Source: Verrucomicrobiales bacterium
GTDB lineage: Bacteria; Verrucomicrobiota; Verrucomicrobiia; Verrucomicrobiales; DEV007
Length of the DNA stretch: 5,440 nt
Reading direction: 5' to 3'
NCBI GenBank assembly: GCA_007123695.1
Contig: SLGN01000226.1
Location: 1-5,440, forward strand
The position numbers and the translations under genes are program-made. This document shows, in pieces, positions 1 to 5,440 of the stretch. The stretch's first letter is position 1. Every line of letters starts with the position of its first letter. The notes under the pieces were generated by a model. That model had not been told where the DNA came from. It ran no database searches and saw only the letters and a program-made list of their open reading frames with translations.

Positions 1-714
1 CATGCGGGATCGGCCGGGTGGTGGGCCCGGCAGGGCGCGACGGTGTACGTGCATTCGTTCGGCGGGCCGCACCTGATCGATCCGACGAAACTGATCAACA
101 GCGCGCAGCGGATCTACGGCGATGACATGCATCGGCTGTGGGGCGAGATCGAGCCGGCTCCGGCCGACCGTGTGAGAACGGTTGAGGACGGTGACGAGAT
201 GCAGGCGGGGGGCGTGACGGTTCGGGCGATCGAAACGCCGGGCCACGCACGCCACCATCACGCGTTTGCGACCGAGATCGACGGCCGGCGGATCTGTTTC
301 ACGGGCGACGCGGCGGCGATGGTCGTCCCCGGCCGATCGTACATCACCATTCCCGCCCCGCCGCCCGAGTTCGATTTCGAGCAGTGGCTCGCGTCGATTG
401 ACCGGCTTGAGCGTGAATCGTTCGACCGCCTTCAGTTGACGCATTTCGGCGCGGTCGAGGATCCCCGCCGGCATTTGGCGGACTACCGCGAAGCCGTCGA
501 GCTCAATGCCGCCTTTCTTCGCGACCGGGTCCGCGAGGGCATGGACTCCGAGGCGCTCGGGGTCGCCTACGGAGCCTTCCAGCTCGAACAGGCGTATCGG
601 CTCGGGATGCCGCCGTCCCTCTGGCGGGACTACGAAGCCATCAACGGCGCCGGAATGTGCGCCGAGGGCATGCGCCTCTATTGGGAGCGACAATTTGCCG
701 AAAAGCGGAGTTGA
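1..714 (+). CDS. Metallo-beta-lactamase-fold hydrolase, 5'-truncated by window edge
   Basis: This is the C-terminal 237 residues of an MBL-fold metallohydrolase. The reading frame is open from base 1, where the first codons read H-A-G-S-A-G, matching the end of the family's HxHxDH-AGxAG metal-binding motif, so the true start lies upstream. A GTG at 43 is internal, not the start. In fragment numbering, the later metal ligands are visible as His82 in ETPGH, Asp103 in FTGD and His148 in LTHFG. A GGPHLIDPTKL segment follows the first motif, as in MBL proteins annotated as general hydrolases. The last 80 residues are a helical tail ending in a W/Y-rich segment (RLYWER). The substrate cannot be told from sequence; thioesters, lactones or other esters are possible. 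The gene is convergent with the membrane protein that follows, with 38 bases between the stop codons. The fold is confident; the specific activity is unknown. Confidence 0.88.
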   Translation, partial: HAGSAGWWARQGATVYVHSFGGPHLIDPTKLINSAQRIYGDDMHRLWGEIEPAPADRVRTVEDGDEMQAGGVTVRAIETPGHARHHHAFATEIDGRRICFTGDAAAMVVPGRSYITIPAPPPEFDFEQWLASIDRLERESFDRLQLTHFGAVEDPRRHLADYREAVELNAAFLRDRVREGMDSEALGVAYGAFQLEQAYRLGMPPSLWRDYEAINGAGMCAEGMRLYWERQFAEKRS

Positions 715-746
715 CCGGGCGACCTCGTCGGCTGGCGTGGCCCGGT
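714..746. terminator. Possible bidirectional hairpin between convergent genes
   Basis: A perfect 7-bp inverted repeat, ACCGGGC at 714-720 and GCCCGGT at 740-746, is separated by a 19-nt loop. It fills almost all of the gap between the stop codons of the two convergent genes. No T-run follows on either strand and the loop is long, so it may simply be GC-rich chance pairing. The position is what makes a shared terminator plausible. Confidence 0.27.
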
Positions 747-752
747 TCCGGT

Positions 753-1910
753 TTACAGGCCGAAAAGAGGAGCCGGCACGAGAAAGGCGTGCTGCTCCAG
801 CAGGCCGAACGTGCCGTGCCAACTGAGATACTGCGAGATCCAGACGACGAAGACATAAGCGGCGGCGACGGGCAGGGCGGCGACCCGGGCCGACCATCGC
901 AGAAGCCAGAAGCGCGGGGTCTCGCGCCGCTCCGACCGATGGACGGCCCATCCGAGCAGGAGGCGGGCCGGAATGGCGAACAGGACAAAGAAAAGATTGG
1001 GGATCCAGACCAGCTCCGAGGGGGCCAGTTCGATTTTGAGCAGGTAGAGCGGCAGGGCGAGGAGAAGCGTCGCGGAAACGGCCGTGAGAAAGGCGAGGGG
1101 AGCCCGGCGAAAGGCGGCGCGGGCCGAGCCGGGGCGCAGGAATTCGGCGAAGCGACCGGTCCGGGCGAAGCGGGTCTGCAGGAAGGGGACGAGGAGCGCG
1201 GCGGCCCCGAGCAGGATGGCGCCGACGAGCGAGACGAAGGCGGCGAGACCGGGCCGCTCCAGCAGCGAAGCGCCGAAGAGCACCGCCACGGGCAGGGCGA
1301 GCCACAAAGCCGCTCCCGCGAAACCAAGGACGCCGACGCGGAGGAAGCTCGCGATACGGAGCCGACGGACCTTTTCTCCAAGACCTCGGAAAGGGGAACC
1401 TGTCCGGAAATCCTCACCGAGCCATCGCAGGAAACGGAGCGGAGCGGGCCAGAGAAAATGTCTCCAGCGCCCGCCGCGATGCAGCGCCCAGAAGAAGTGG
1501 AACGAGGCAGCGACAAGGTAGAGCGCGAGCAGAGCACGCAGCGCAAGGGACTGGGAACTGCCTTGCGCAATCAGTTCGGCGTCGAGGAACATCCCATGGA
1601 GCAGCCGCGCCGGCAGCAGCAGAATCCATGCGCAGAAGATCGCCCGGCCCGCCCGCGCGAATCCCATGAGTCCGGGAAATCCATCGGCGAGGCGTCCGGA
1701 CTTCGCGATCCTGCCCGAAGCCTCGAGCAAGTAGCCGAGGCTGAGAAGGTTGAGCAGGGGGATCGCCGAGATCACGGCAAGGAAGAGCACGAGAGCGACG
1801 AGCCCGAAGGCTCCGTCGAGGATCGCGCCGGATCGGGTCCAAAGGGCACGCAGGGCGCTCTGGGGCCCCAGCGGAATCCGGGCTCCGGAAGCTGGATCGG
1901 ATGGGGGCAT
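753..1910 (-). CDS. Polytopic inner-membrane protein of unknown function
   Basis: A 385-residue protein with roughly eight hydrophobic segments, at about residues 34-62, 88-108, 121-142, 190-215, 222-247, 271-291, 300-322 and 341-362. Basic loops lie between them, for example around 143-190 and 323-340. A recognisable stretch after the first membrane segment reads LGYLLEASGRIAKSGRL, then ADGFPG. I associate this pattern with uncharacterised membrane proteins of Planctomycetes and Verrucomicrobia and loosely with DUF4013-type proteins; this is recollection, not a search. No catalytic motif or transporter signature is visible. The start is the ATG at 1910, which has AAGGA 10 bases upstream. A GTG at 1931 would add seven residues but has no ribosome binding site. 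It is transcribed divergently from the peroxidase and shares a 142-bp upstream region with it. That it is a real gene is supported by its hydrophobic pattern and codon phase, against the charged, low-complexity products of the opposite strand. Confidence 0.85.
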   Translation of the reverse strand: MPPSDPASGARIPLGPQSALRALWTRSGAILDGAFGLVALVLFLAVISAIPLLNLLSLGYLLEASGRIAKSGRLADGFPGLMGFARAGRAIFCAWILLLPARLLHGMFLDAELIAQGSSQSLALRALLALYLVAASFHFFWALHRGGRWRHFLWPAPLRFLRWLGEDFRTGSPFRGLGEKVRRLRIASFLRVGVLGFAGAALWLALPVAVLFGASLLERPGLAAFVSLVGAILLGAAALLVPFLQTRFARTGRFAEFLRPGSARAAFRRAPLAFLTAVSATLLLALPLYLLKIELAPSELVWIPNLFFVLFAIPARLLLGWAVHRSERRETPRFWLLRWSARVAALPVAAAYVFVVWISQYLSWHGTFGLLEQHAFLVPAPLFGL

Positions 1911-1990
1911 CGTCTGGAGTTCCTTCGCCACGATTGGGAAGCCGAGACGGGGACTGGCGCTTTCCCGTTACATCGGGGTGATCAATTCGC

Positions 1991-2018
1991 TTGCCGGAAG
2001 CCTCGTGCTCCGCATATT
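1991..2018 (+). promoter_or_regulatory. Candidate sigma70-type promoter for the peroxidase gene
   Basis: TTGCCG at 1991-1996 (4 of 6 matches to TTGACA) is followed after 16 bp by CATATT at 2013-2018 (4 of 6 matches to TATAAT). Transcription would start near 2025, giving a leader of about 28 nt before the ATG at 2053. It sits in the 142-bp divergent gap, where a promoter is expected. The match is only moderate and the organism's promoter consensus is not known. Confidence 0.33.
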
Positions 2019-2052
2019 CGCCGACGTTTCCCACCGCTTCCAAAAACAGCCG

Positions 2053-3078
2053 ATGAAATCGTTCCCTTCCGCTCTCCTTCTTTCCGCCTTCGCCATGGCA
2101 TCGTCGATCCATGCTGAAACCGCCGTCAACCGGGCCGCGCTCGGCATGTTCCAGCCGATCGCTGAAGTTGCCGACAACCCAGACAATCCGATCACCGACG
2201 AAAAGGTGGCCCTCGGTCGCATGCTCTACTATGACAAGCGTCTTTCCAAGAACCGGACCGTGTCGTGCAACACCTGCCACGATCTCGAGAAGTTCGGCGT
2301 GGACGGCCTGGCAGTCTCTGAGGGGATCGACTCGCAGGTAGGTGGAAGATCCGCACCCTCGGTCTACAACGCCGCGATCCACATCGCCCAGTTCTGGGAC
2401 GGGCGTGCCCCCGACGTCGAAGCCCAGGCGGTGGGGCCGATTCTCAATCCGATTGAAATGGGCATGCCGGACGAGACCTACGTCCTCAAGGTGCTCAATT
2501 CGATCCCAGGCTACGTCGAGGCCTTCGCCAAGGCCTTTCCCGACGAGGAGGAGCCCGTGACCTATGCCAACGTCGGCAATGCGATCGGCGCCTTCGAGCG
2601 TAAGTTGATGACTCCGTCCCGCTTCGACGACTTCCTCAAGGGCGACGACGACGCGCTGAGCGATTCCGAGAAGCACGGTCTCAACCTTTTCGTCACCACC
2701 GGCTGCACCGTCTGCCACAGCGGAATGGGAATCGGCGGGCATCTCTTCCAGAAGCTCGGCCTCGTCAAGGAGTGGCCGACCGAGGACCTCGGGCGCTACG
2801 AATTCACCAAGAACGAAGCCGAAAAGTATTTCTTCAAGGTTCCGAGCCTGCGCAACATCACCGAGACCGCTCCGTATCTCCACGACGGCTCGATCGAATC
2901 GCTCGAGGAGATTGTCGGCAAAATGTCCGAGCACCAGCTCGGGCGCGTCCTTAGCAAGGAAGAGATCGATTCGATCGTCGTCTTTCTGGGCGCGCTCACC
3001 GGGCGCATCGACGAAGACTACATCCGCGAGCCCGAGCTGCCCGCCGACGGTCCCGACACGCCGAAGCCCGAAGCTTGA
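2053..3078 (+). CDS. Periplasmic di-heme cytochrome c peroxidase
   Basis: A 341-residue bacterial di-heme peroxidase (CcpA/MauG superfamily) that reduces H2O2 to water in the periplasm using electrons from small c-type cytochromes or cupredoxins. The start at 2053 gives a good Sec signal peptide, residues 1-21 ending SIHA; the frame is open further upstream but that part does not resemble the family. The two covalent heme sites are C72-N-T-C-H76 (N-terminal, peroxidatic heme) and C218-T-V-C-H222 (C-terminal, electron-transfer heme). By alignment from memory to Pseudomonas CcpA, the inter-heme Trp is W115 (AQFWDGR), the active-site Gln and Glu are Q125 and E135 (NPIEM), and the Met ligand of the high-potential heme is M291. 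The conserved LRN and APYLHDGS blocks are present at 266-280. The loop His that caps the peroxidatic heme in the resting Pseudomonas enzyme aligns with I92. Its length matches the family. No clear ribosome binding site precedes the ATG. A strong terminator follows, so it is probably monocistronic. Confidence 0.95.
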   Translation: MKSFPSALLLSAFAMASSIHAETAVNRAALGMFQPIAEVADNPDNPITDEKVALGRMLYYDKRLSKNRTVSCNTCHDLEKFGVDGLAVSEGIDSQVGGRSAPSVYNAAIHIAQFWDGRAPDVEAQAVGPILNPIEMGMPDETYVLKVLNSIPGYVEAFAKAFPDEEEPVTYANVGNAIGAFERKLMTPSRFDDFLKGDDDALSDSEKHGLNLFVTTGCTVCHSGMGIGGHLFQKLGLVKEWPTEDLGRYEFTKNEAEKYFFKVPSLRNITETAPYLHDGSIESLEEIVGKMSEHQLGRVLSKEEIDSIVVFLGALTGRIDEDYIREPELPADGPDTPKPEA

Positions 3079-3120
3079 GCAGTGTCCGCAGACTCCAGCC
3101 TGAGCAGAACGCCGCTGAAG

Positions 3121-3150
3121 AGGGCCCCGGGATTCTCTCGGGGCCTTTTT
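3121..3150 (+). terminator. Strong intrinsic terminator after the peroxidase gene
   Basis: A GC-rich stem with arms 3123-3132 and 3136-3145 (core GGCCCCG / CGGGGCC, one G-T wobble, triloop TTC) is followed directly by five T at 3146-3150. It lies 43 nt after the stop codon at 3078. This is a textbook Rho-independent terminator and separates the peroxidase from the downstream outer-membrane genes. Confidence 0.88.
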
Positions 3151-3462
3151 GGCTTCTCTGGGCCAGATTTCACTGAATTTCACATTACATACATTGTCGG
3201 AAGTTATTGAGGGTCTCCCGGAAATGCGGGAAGGTCTAATGAATCCCGGCGCCAATCGTAAGAGACTAGCGGACGGAGGCGTGTTCCACATGGAATGTTC
3301 AACGCCCCTGTTTGTCAAAACGCCCGAAACATCCGCATTGCCGACGTCCTGAGGATCCTGAACCTGGATTCCATCCGGAAAAGCTCCAAGGTGCTCTCGG
3401 CAAGCCTGAAGCCGCCGTCTCCGTGCGGGTTTTGCGTCCACGATGTCAAAACGCTCCGAAAT
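3151..3462 (+). other. Non-coding gap upstream of the BamD-like gene
   Basis: No convincing gene is seen between the terminator and the ATG at 3463. The first part (about 3167-3207) is clearly richer in A+T than its surroundings and holds two copies of ATTTCAC (3167-3173 and 3177-3183, 10-bp period), making it the likeliest place for the promoter of the downstream gene, although no good -35/-10 pair stands out. A short inverted repeat TCCCG / CGGGA lies at 3216-3231 and an interrupted palindrome at 3284-3295. The frame of the downstream gene is open from an ATG at 3295, but the 56 residues before 3463 look like read-through of non-coding DNA. Confidence 0.5.
3284..3295. repeat. Short palindrome TTCCA-CA-TGGAA, possible operator
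   Basis: A 5-bp inverted repeat with a 2-bp centre lies 167 bp before the chosen start of the BamD-like gene. It is nested between two direct copies of TGTTC that begin at 3282 and 3296. A dimeric regulator site is possible, but a 10-bp dyad can occur by chance and no known regulator consensus is matched. Confidence 0.2.
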
Positions 3463-4527
3463 ATGATCCGAACCGCCCCCGCTTCCATCGCTGCCTGCGT
3501 CGTCTGGCTCCTCGCCTCGGCGCCGAACGACGCTTGCGCCTTTCTCGACATCTTCAAGAAACCGGAAGAAAAACGCGCCTACACTGCGGACGAACTCGCC
3601 TCGCAGCAATCCAAAGCGGAGGCGCTCGTCGCCAAAGCGAGAACCTTGGAAGCCGAAGGCAAGCGCCGTCAGGCCCGCGACATCTACAAGACGGTGAGCC
3701 GTTCCTACCCTTTGACGGAAGCCGGGGCCGAAGCGAAATTCGCCTATGCACTGCTTCTTGAAGCCGAAGGCGACGGACGAAAAGCGTTCGAAGAATACGA
3801 AGAACTCGTCGCCAACCACCGGAACACGCCGAATTTCAACGAGGCGGTCAAGCGACAGTTCGACATCGCCGAGGGCCTGCGGAATTCCAAGAAAAAGGGA
3901 TTCTTGGGGATCGGTGCCGCTGTGCAGCCGTCGAAGCTTGTCGAGATGTTCGAAAGCATCAGCGACAGCGCCCCCTTCACCGACTGGGCCCCGAAGTCGC
4001 TCTTGAACGTCGGCTACGTGCGCCACAGCATCGGCGAGACCGAACCCTCCATCGCCGCATTCCAGAAAGTCGTCGACAAATACCCCGGAACCGAGTTCGC
4101 CAAGGAGGCCCAGTTCCAGATCTTCAAACTGAGGGGCGTCACTGCGGAGAAGTCAAACAGTCCAGTCAAAGACCGGGCCCAAGTCGAGGCCGGTCTCGAC
4201 TTCGTGAACCAGAACCCGGAGGACCAGCGGGCCATGGAGGTCAAAAACGACATGCAGCTCATCGAGGAGCGCTCCATCAAAAAGCTTTTCGAGACGGGCC
4301 AGTTCTACGAGAAAAGCAATAAACCCGACTCCGCCCGCGTCTACTACCGCGAGGTCGTGAAAAACCCGAACACGCCCTGGGCGGCCCAGGCGCAGGAGCG
4401 CCTCAACGCACTCGACGGCGTCTCGGTGGAAAAGAAGGCGTCCCTTTTCGGCTCGAACCCCCTGAAGCGGGACAAGCCGGAAATGAGGACCACGCCCGAC
4501 GATGTCGTTCCCCTGCCCGCCCCGTAG
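3463..4527 (+). CDS. BamD-like TPR protein, probable outer-membrane assembly factor
   Basis: A 354-residue exported TPR protein resembling BamD/YfiO, the helical-repeat component of the BAM complex that folds beta-barrel proteins into the outer membrane. The ATG at 3463 begins a signal peptide (residues 1-26) with hydrophobic core IAACVVWLLASA and a probable signal-peptidase I site after ACA at 24-26. TPR-like helical pairs are seen near 53-82, 89-119, 178-208 and 270-302, each ending in a Y/P or N/P turn such as SRSYP and DKYPGTEF. A loop at 140-160 (SKKKGFLGIGAAV) interrupts the repeats. It is longer than typical BamD (about 245 residues), with a low-complexity charged tail at 322-354. No lipobox is evident: C25 is preceded by N-D-A. 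In-frame ATG 3295 would add 56 residues and lose the signal peptide. No clear ribosome binding site is visible. An LptE-like gene downstream supports a role in envelope biogenesis. A generic TPR or CpoB-like periplasmic protein is the alternative. Confidence 0.78.
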   Translation: MIRTAPASIAACVVWLLASAPNDACAFLDIFKKPEEKRAYTADELASQQSKAEALVAKARTLEAEGKRRQARDIYKTVSRSYPLTEAGAEAKFAYALLLEAEGDGRKAFEEYEELVANHRNTPNFNEAVKRQFDIAEGLRNSKKKGFLGIGAAVQPSKLVEMFESISDSAPFTDWAPKSLLNVGYVRHSIGETEPSIAAFQKVVDKYPGTEFAKEAQFQIFKLRGVTAEKSNSPVKDRAQVEAGLDFVNQNPEDQRAMEVKNDMQLIEERSIKKLFETGQFYEKSNKPDSARVYYREVVKNPNTPWAAQAQERLNALDGVSVEKKASLFGSNPLKRDKPEMRTTPDDVVPLPAP

Positions 4528-4567
4528 CTGCTCCCCTGCTCCCCTGCTCCCCTGCTCTCCTGCTCTC
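4528..4567 (+). repeat. Five 8-bp tandem repeats (CTGCTCCC / CTGCTCTC)
   Basis: Three exact copies of CTGCTCCC (4528-4551) are followed by two of CTGCTCTC (4552-4567). The array begins at the base directly after the TAG stop at 4525-4527. The other strand reads as a GGGAGCAG repeat, like the short tandem purine-rich repeats found between genes in several bacteria. It lies wholly outside coding sequence, so copy-number change would not alter either neighbouring protein. Confidence 0.9.
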
Positions 4568-4611
4568 CGCAACCCGGCGGAGTTCCACGGTGGTTCCCTG
4601 CTGGCTCGGCT

Positions 4612-4648
4612 CTTCCTCGGGGCGAAACTCCTTGAAGCTTGTTTTTTT
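4612..4648 (+). terminator. Possible weak intrinsic terminator after the BamD-like gene
   Basis: An imperfect hairpin pairs CTTC (4612-4615) with GAAG (4634-4637) and GGGG (4619-4622) with CTCC (4628-4631, one G-T), with loop CGAAA and a small internal loop. Seven T follow at 4642-4648, four bases after the stem. The stem is weak, so termination may be partial or absent. Confidence 0.28.
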
Positions 4649-4666
4649 CCGGAATCGGCCTAGGTT
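4639..4666 (+). promoter_or_regulatory. Weak candidate promoter for lptE-rsmI
   Basis: TTGTTT (4639-4644) and TAGGTT (4661-4666) are separated by 16 bp and would start transcription about 70 nt before the lptE start. Each hexamer matches the sigma70 consensus at only three positions. It competes with reading the same T-run as part of a terminator, and both could be true in a 214-nt gap. Confidence 0.2.
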
Positions 4667-4741
4667 CGTCCTGAGGAGGGTGCATTCAAGCCTCCGTCGC
4701 CCTCGCTGCCCGAGCAAGCTCCCAACGGGGTGCCAGCATCC

Positions 4742-5350
4742 ATGTCCATGAACCGCCGAGACTTTAGCCTTGCCTGCCTGCCTTTGGCAGCCCTGACCCT
4801 GTCGGGATGTGCCGGCTACCAGATCGGCGACACCAAGCCGAGCGTCTATTCCGGAATCTCGCGGATCCACGTTCCGCCATTCAAGAACCAGACTCTCGAG
4901 CCTAGGCTGTCTAGCCTTGTCACGAACGCGGTGATCACCGAACTGCAGGCGGACGGAACCTACCAGATCTCCGAGAGACGCAGCAGCGACGCGGTGCTCG
5001 TCGGTTCGATCCGCTCGATCGAGAAACGCCAGCTGCGAGCTGTGCGAACAGACACGCTCCGTTCGCGTGAACTCAGTCTCTTTGTCTTCGTCGATTTCCA
5101 TCTCGAGGATCCCGTCACCGGCAAGAGAATCGACGGAACCGCAAGATCCGAAAACGCTGCCGGCTCGAAGGATAGCGAGGCTGCGGATGCCGCTTCAGAC
5201 GATCCCACCGGGGCGAGGCAGGGCTTCGTGATCGGACAGACGATCCAGTTCGTCGATCCCAGCTTTCAGGTCAGCGAACGCAACGCTCTCGCCGTCGCCG
5301 CGCAGGATGCCGCGTCCAAACTCGTCGCGCGACTCGCCAACGGATGGTAA
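4742..5350 (+). CDS. lptE: LptE-like LPS-assembly outer-membrane lipoprotein
   Basis: A 202-residue lipoprotein of the LptE family, the plug that pairs with LptD to insert lipopolysaccharide into the outer leaflet. The signal peptide ends in a clear lipobox, L20-S-G-C23, followed by AGYQIG, typical of the family. The mature part has the characteristic order: ISRIHVPPFKNQTLEPRL (39-56), then TNAVITELQADGTYQI (61-76), then SSDAVLVGSI (81-90), a beta-strand pattern, and a C-terminal helix rich in Ala ending in LANGW (198-202). Residues 137-160 form a low-complexity acidic/Ala insert. The start at 4742 was preferred, but ATG 4748 (200 residues) and GTG 4730 (206) are possible; GGGG at 4727-4730 is the only nearby purine run. 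The N-terminus carries NRRDFSLA, close to a twin-arginine motif. It is followed by rsmI after five bases, so the two are probably co-transcribed. The family call is confident, the exact start less so. Confidence 0.85.
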   Translation: MSMNRRDFSLACLPLAALTLSGCAGYQIGDTKPSVYSGISRIHVPPFKNQTLEPRLSSLVTNAVITELQADGTYQISERRSSDAVLVGSIRSIEKRQLRAVRTDTLRSRELSLFVFVDFHLEDPVTGKRIDGTARSENAAGSKDSEAADAASDDPTGARQGFVIGQTIQFVDPSFQVSERNALAVAAQDAASKLVARLANGW

Positions 5351-5355
5351 GGAAA

Positions 5356-5440
5356 ATGGCGGAGCCGAGCGACGCCCCTACCCGACCCGCTCCAACCCGG
5401 CGCGGTCTCGTTCAGCTCGTCGCCTCTCCCATCGGCAATC
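5356..5440 (+). CDS. rsmI: RsmI, 16S rRNA 2'-O-methyltransferase, 3'-truncated by window edge
   Basis: Only the first 28 codons are present, running off the window end. The peptide begins with a Pro/Thr-rich lead (residues 2-17) and then reads GLVQLVASPIGN, which matches the first beta-strand and SAM-site loop (LYLVATPIGN) of the RsmI branch of the tetrapyrrole-methylase-like family. RsmI methylates the ribose of C1402 in 16S rRNA. The ATG at 5356 lies five bases after the lptE stop codon (5348-5350), with AAGGA at 5349-5353 very close to it (two bases), so translational coupling to lptE is plausible. It is in a different frame from lptE. The identification rests on a short but distinctive motif; the catalytic remainder is outside the window. 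Confidence 0.8.
   Translation, partial: MAEPSDAPTRPAPTRRGLVQLVASPIGN

Noticed and set aside
1750..2052. A 101-residue N-terminal extension of the peroxidase
   Set aside because: The added residues overlap the divergent gene, are rich in Arg and Gly, and would bury a well-formed signal peptide that starts at 2053.
657..2117. A 486-codon + strand open frame opposite the membrane protein
   Set aside because: The product is extremely rich in Glu, Gly, Arg and Gln with no hydrophobic core, the expected mirror of a hydrophobic membrane-protein gene on the other strand.
3149..3352. A 67-codon + strand frame in the gap after the peroxidase
   Set aside because: It begins with TTG inside the terminator T-run, has no ribosome binding site and does not resemble any family I know.
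3295..3462. A 56-residue N-terminal extension of the BamD-like protein from ATG 3295
   Set aside because: It would place the export signal internally and contains no domain-like sequence; the ATG at 3463 gives a normal signal peptide.
1414..4026. An 870-codon open frame on the - strand spanning the peroxidase, its terminator and part of the BamD-like gene
   Set aside because: It runs antisense to two clearly recognisable genes and through a strong terminator, and its product is low in recognisable domains. In GC-rich DNA, the antisense frame of real genes often stays open by codon bias.
4153..4685. Two overlapping - strand frames with GEQGSRGAGEQ-type repeats
   Set aside because: The apparent peptide repeat is only the 8-bp DNA array (4528-4567) read in antisense; the frames otherwise mirror the BamD-like gene.

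Overview
This 5.4 kb window is GC-rich, protein-coding chromosomal DNA from a Gram-negative (diderm) bacterium. It encodes a periplasmic di-heme cytochrome c peroxidase, a BamD-like TPR protein and an LptE-like outer-membrane lipoprotein, all of which imply an outer membrane. Most starts lack a strong Shine-Dalgarno sequence. The BamD-like / LptE / RsmI order, together with a membrane protein of a type I associate with the PVC group, suggests Verrucomicrobiota or a relative. That assignment is inference, not proof.

Layout. (1) Positions 1-714, + strand: the 3' part of a metallo-beta-lactamase-fold hydrolase, cut by the window edge inside its first metal-binding motif. (2) Positions 753-1910, - strand: a polytopic membrane protein of unknown function, convergent with gene 1 and divergent from gene 3. 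(3) Positions 2053-3078, + strand: a secreted di-heme cytochrome c peroxidase, with a candidate promoter just upstream and a strong intrinsic terminator just downstream. (4) Positions 3079-3462: a 384-nt gap without a convincing gene, holding that terminator, an AT-richer patch and a small palindrome. (5) Positions 3463-4527, + strand: a BamD-like TPR protein with a cleavable signal peptide. (6) Positions 4528-4741: a gap that opens with five 8-bp tandem repeats abutting the stop codon, followed by a possible hairpin plus T-run and a weak candidate promoter. (7) Positions 4742-5343 plus stop, + strand: an LptE-like lipoprotein. (8) Positions 5356-5440, + strand: the first 28 codons of an RsmI-type 16S rRNA methyltransferase, only a few bases after lptE.

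Functionally, genes 5 and 7 point to outer-membrane biogenesis (beta-barrel assembly and LPS insertion), with rsmI as a probable co-transcribed housekeeping neighbour. The peroxidase is probably its own transcription unit, detoxifying H2O2 in the periplasm with electrons from the respiratory chain. I see no mobile element, CRISPR array, tRNA, rRNA or obvious defence or biosynthetic system. The most notable points are the loss of the usual loop histidine ligand in the peroxidase, the twin-arginine-like signal on the LptE lipoprotein, and the absence of a lipobox in the BamD-like protein.
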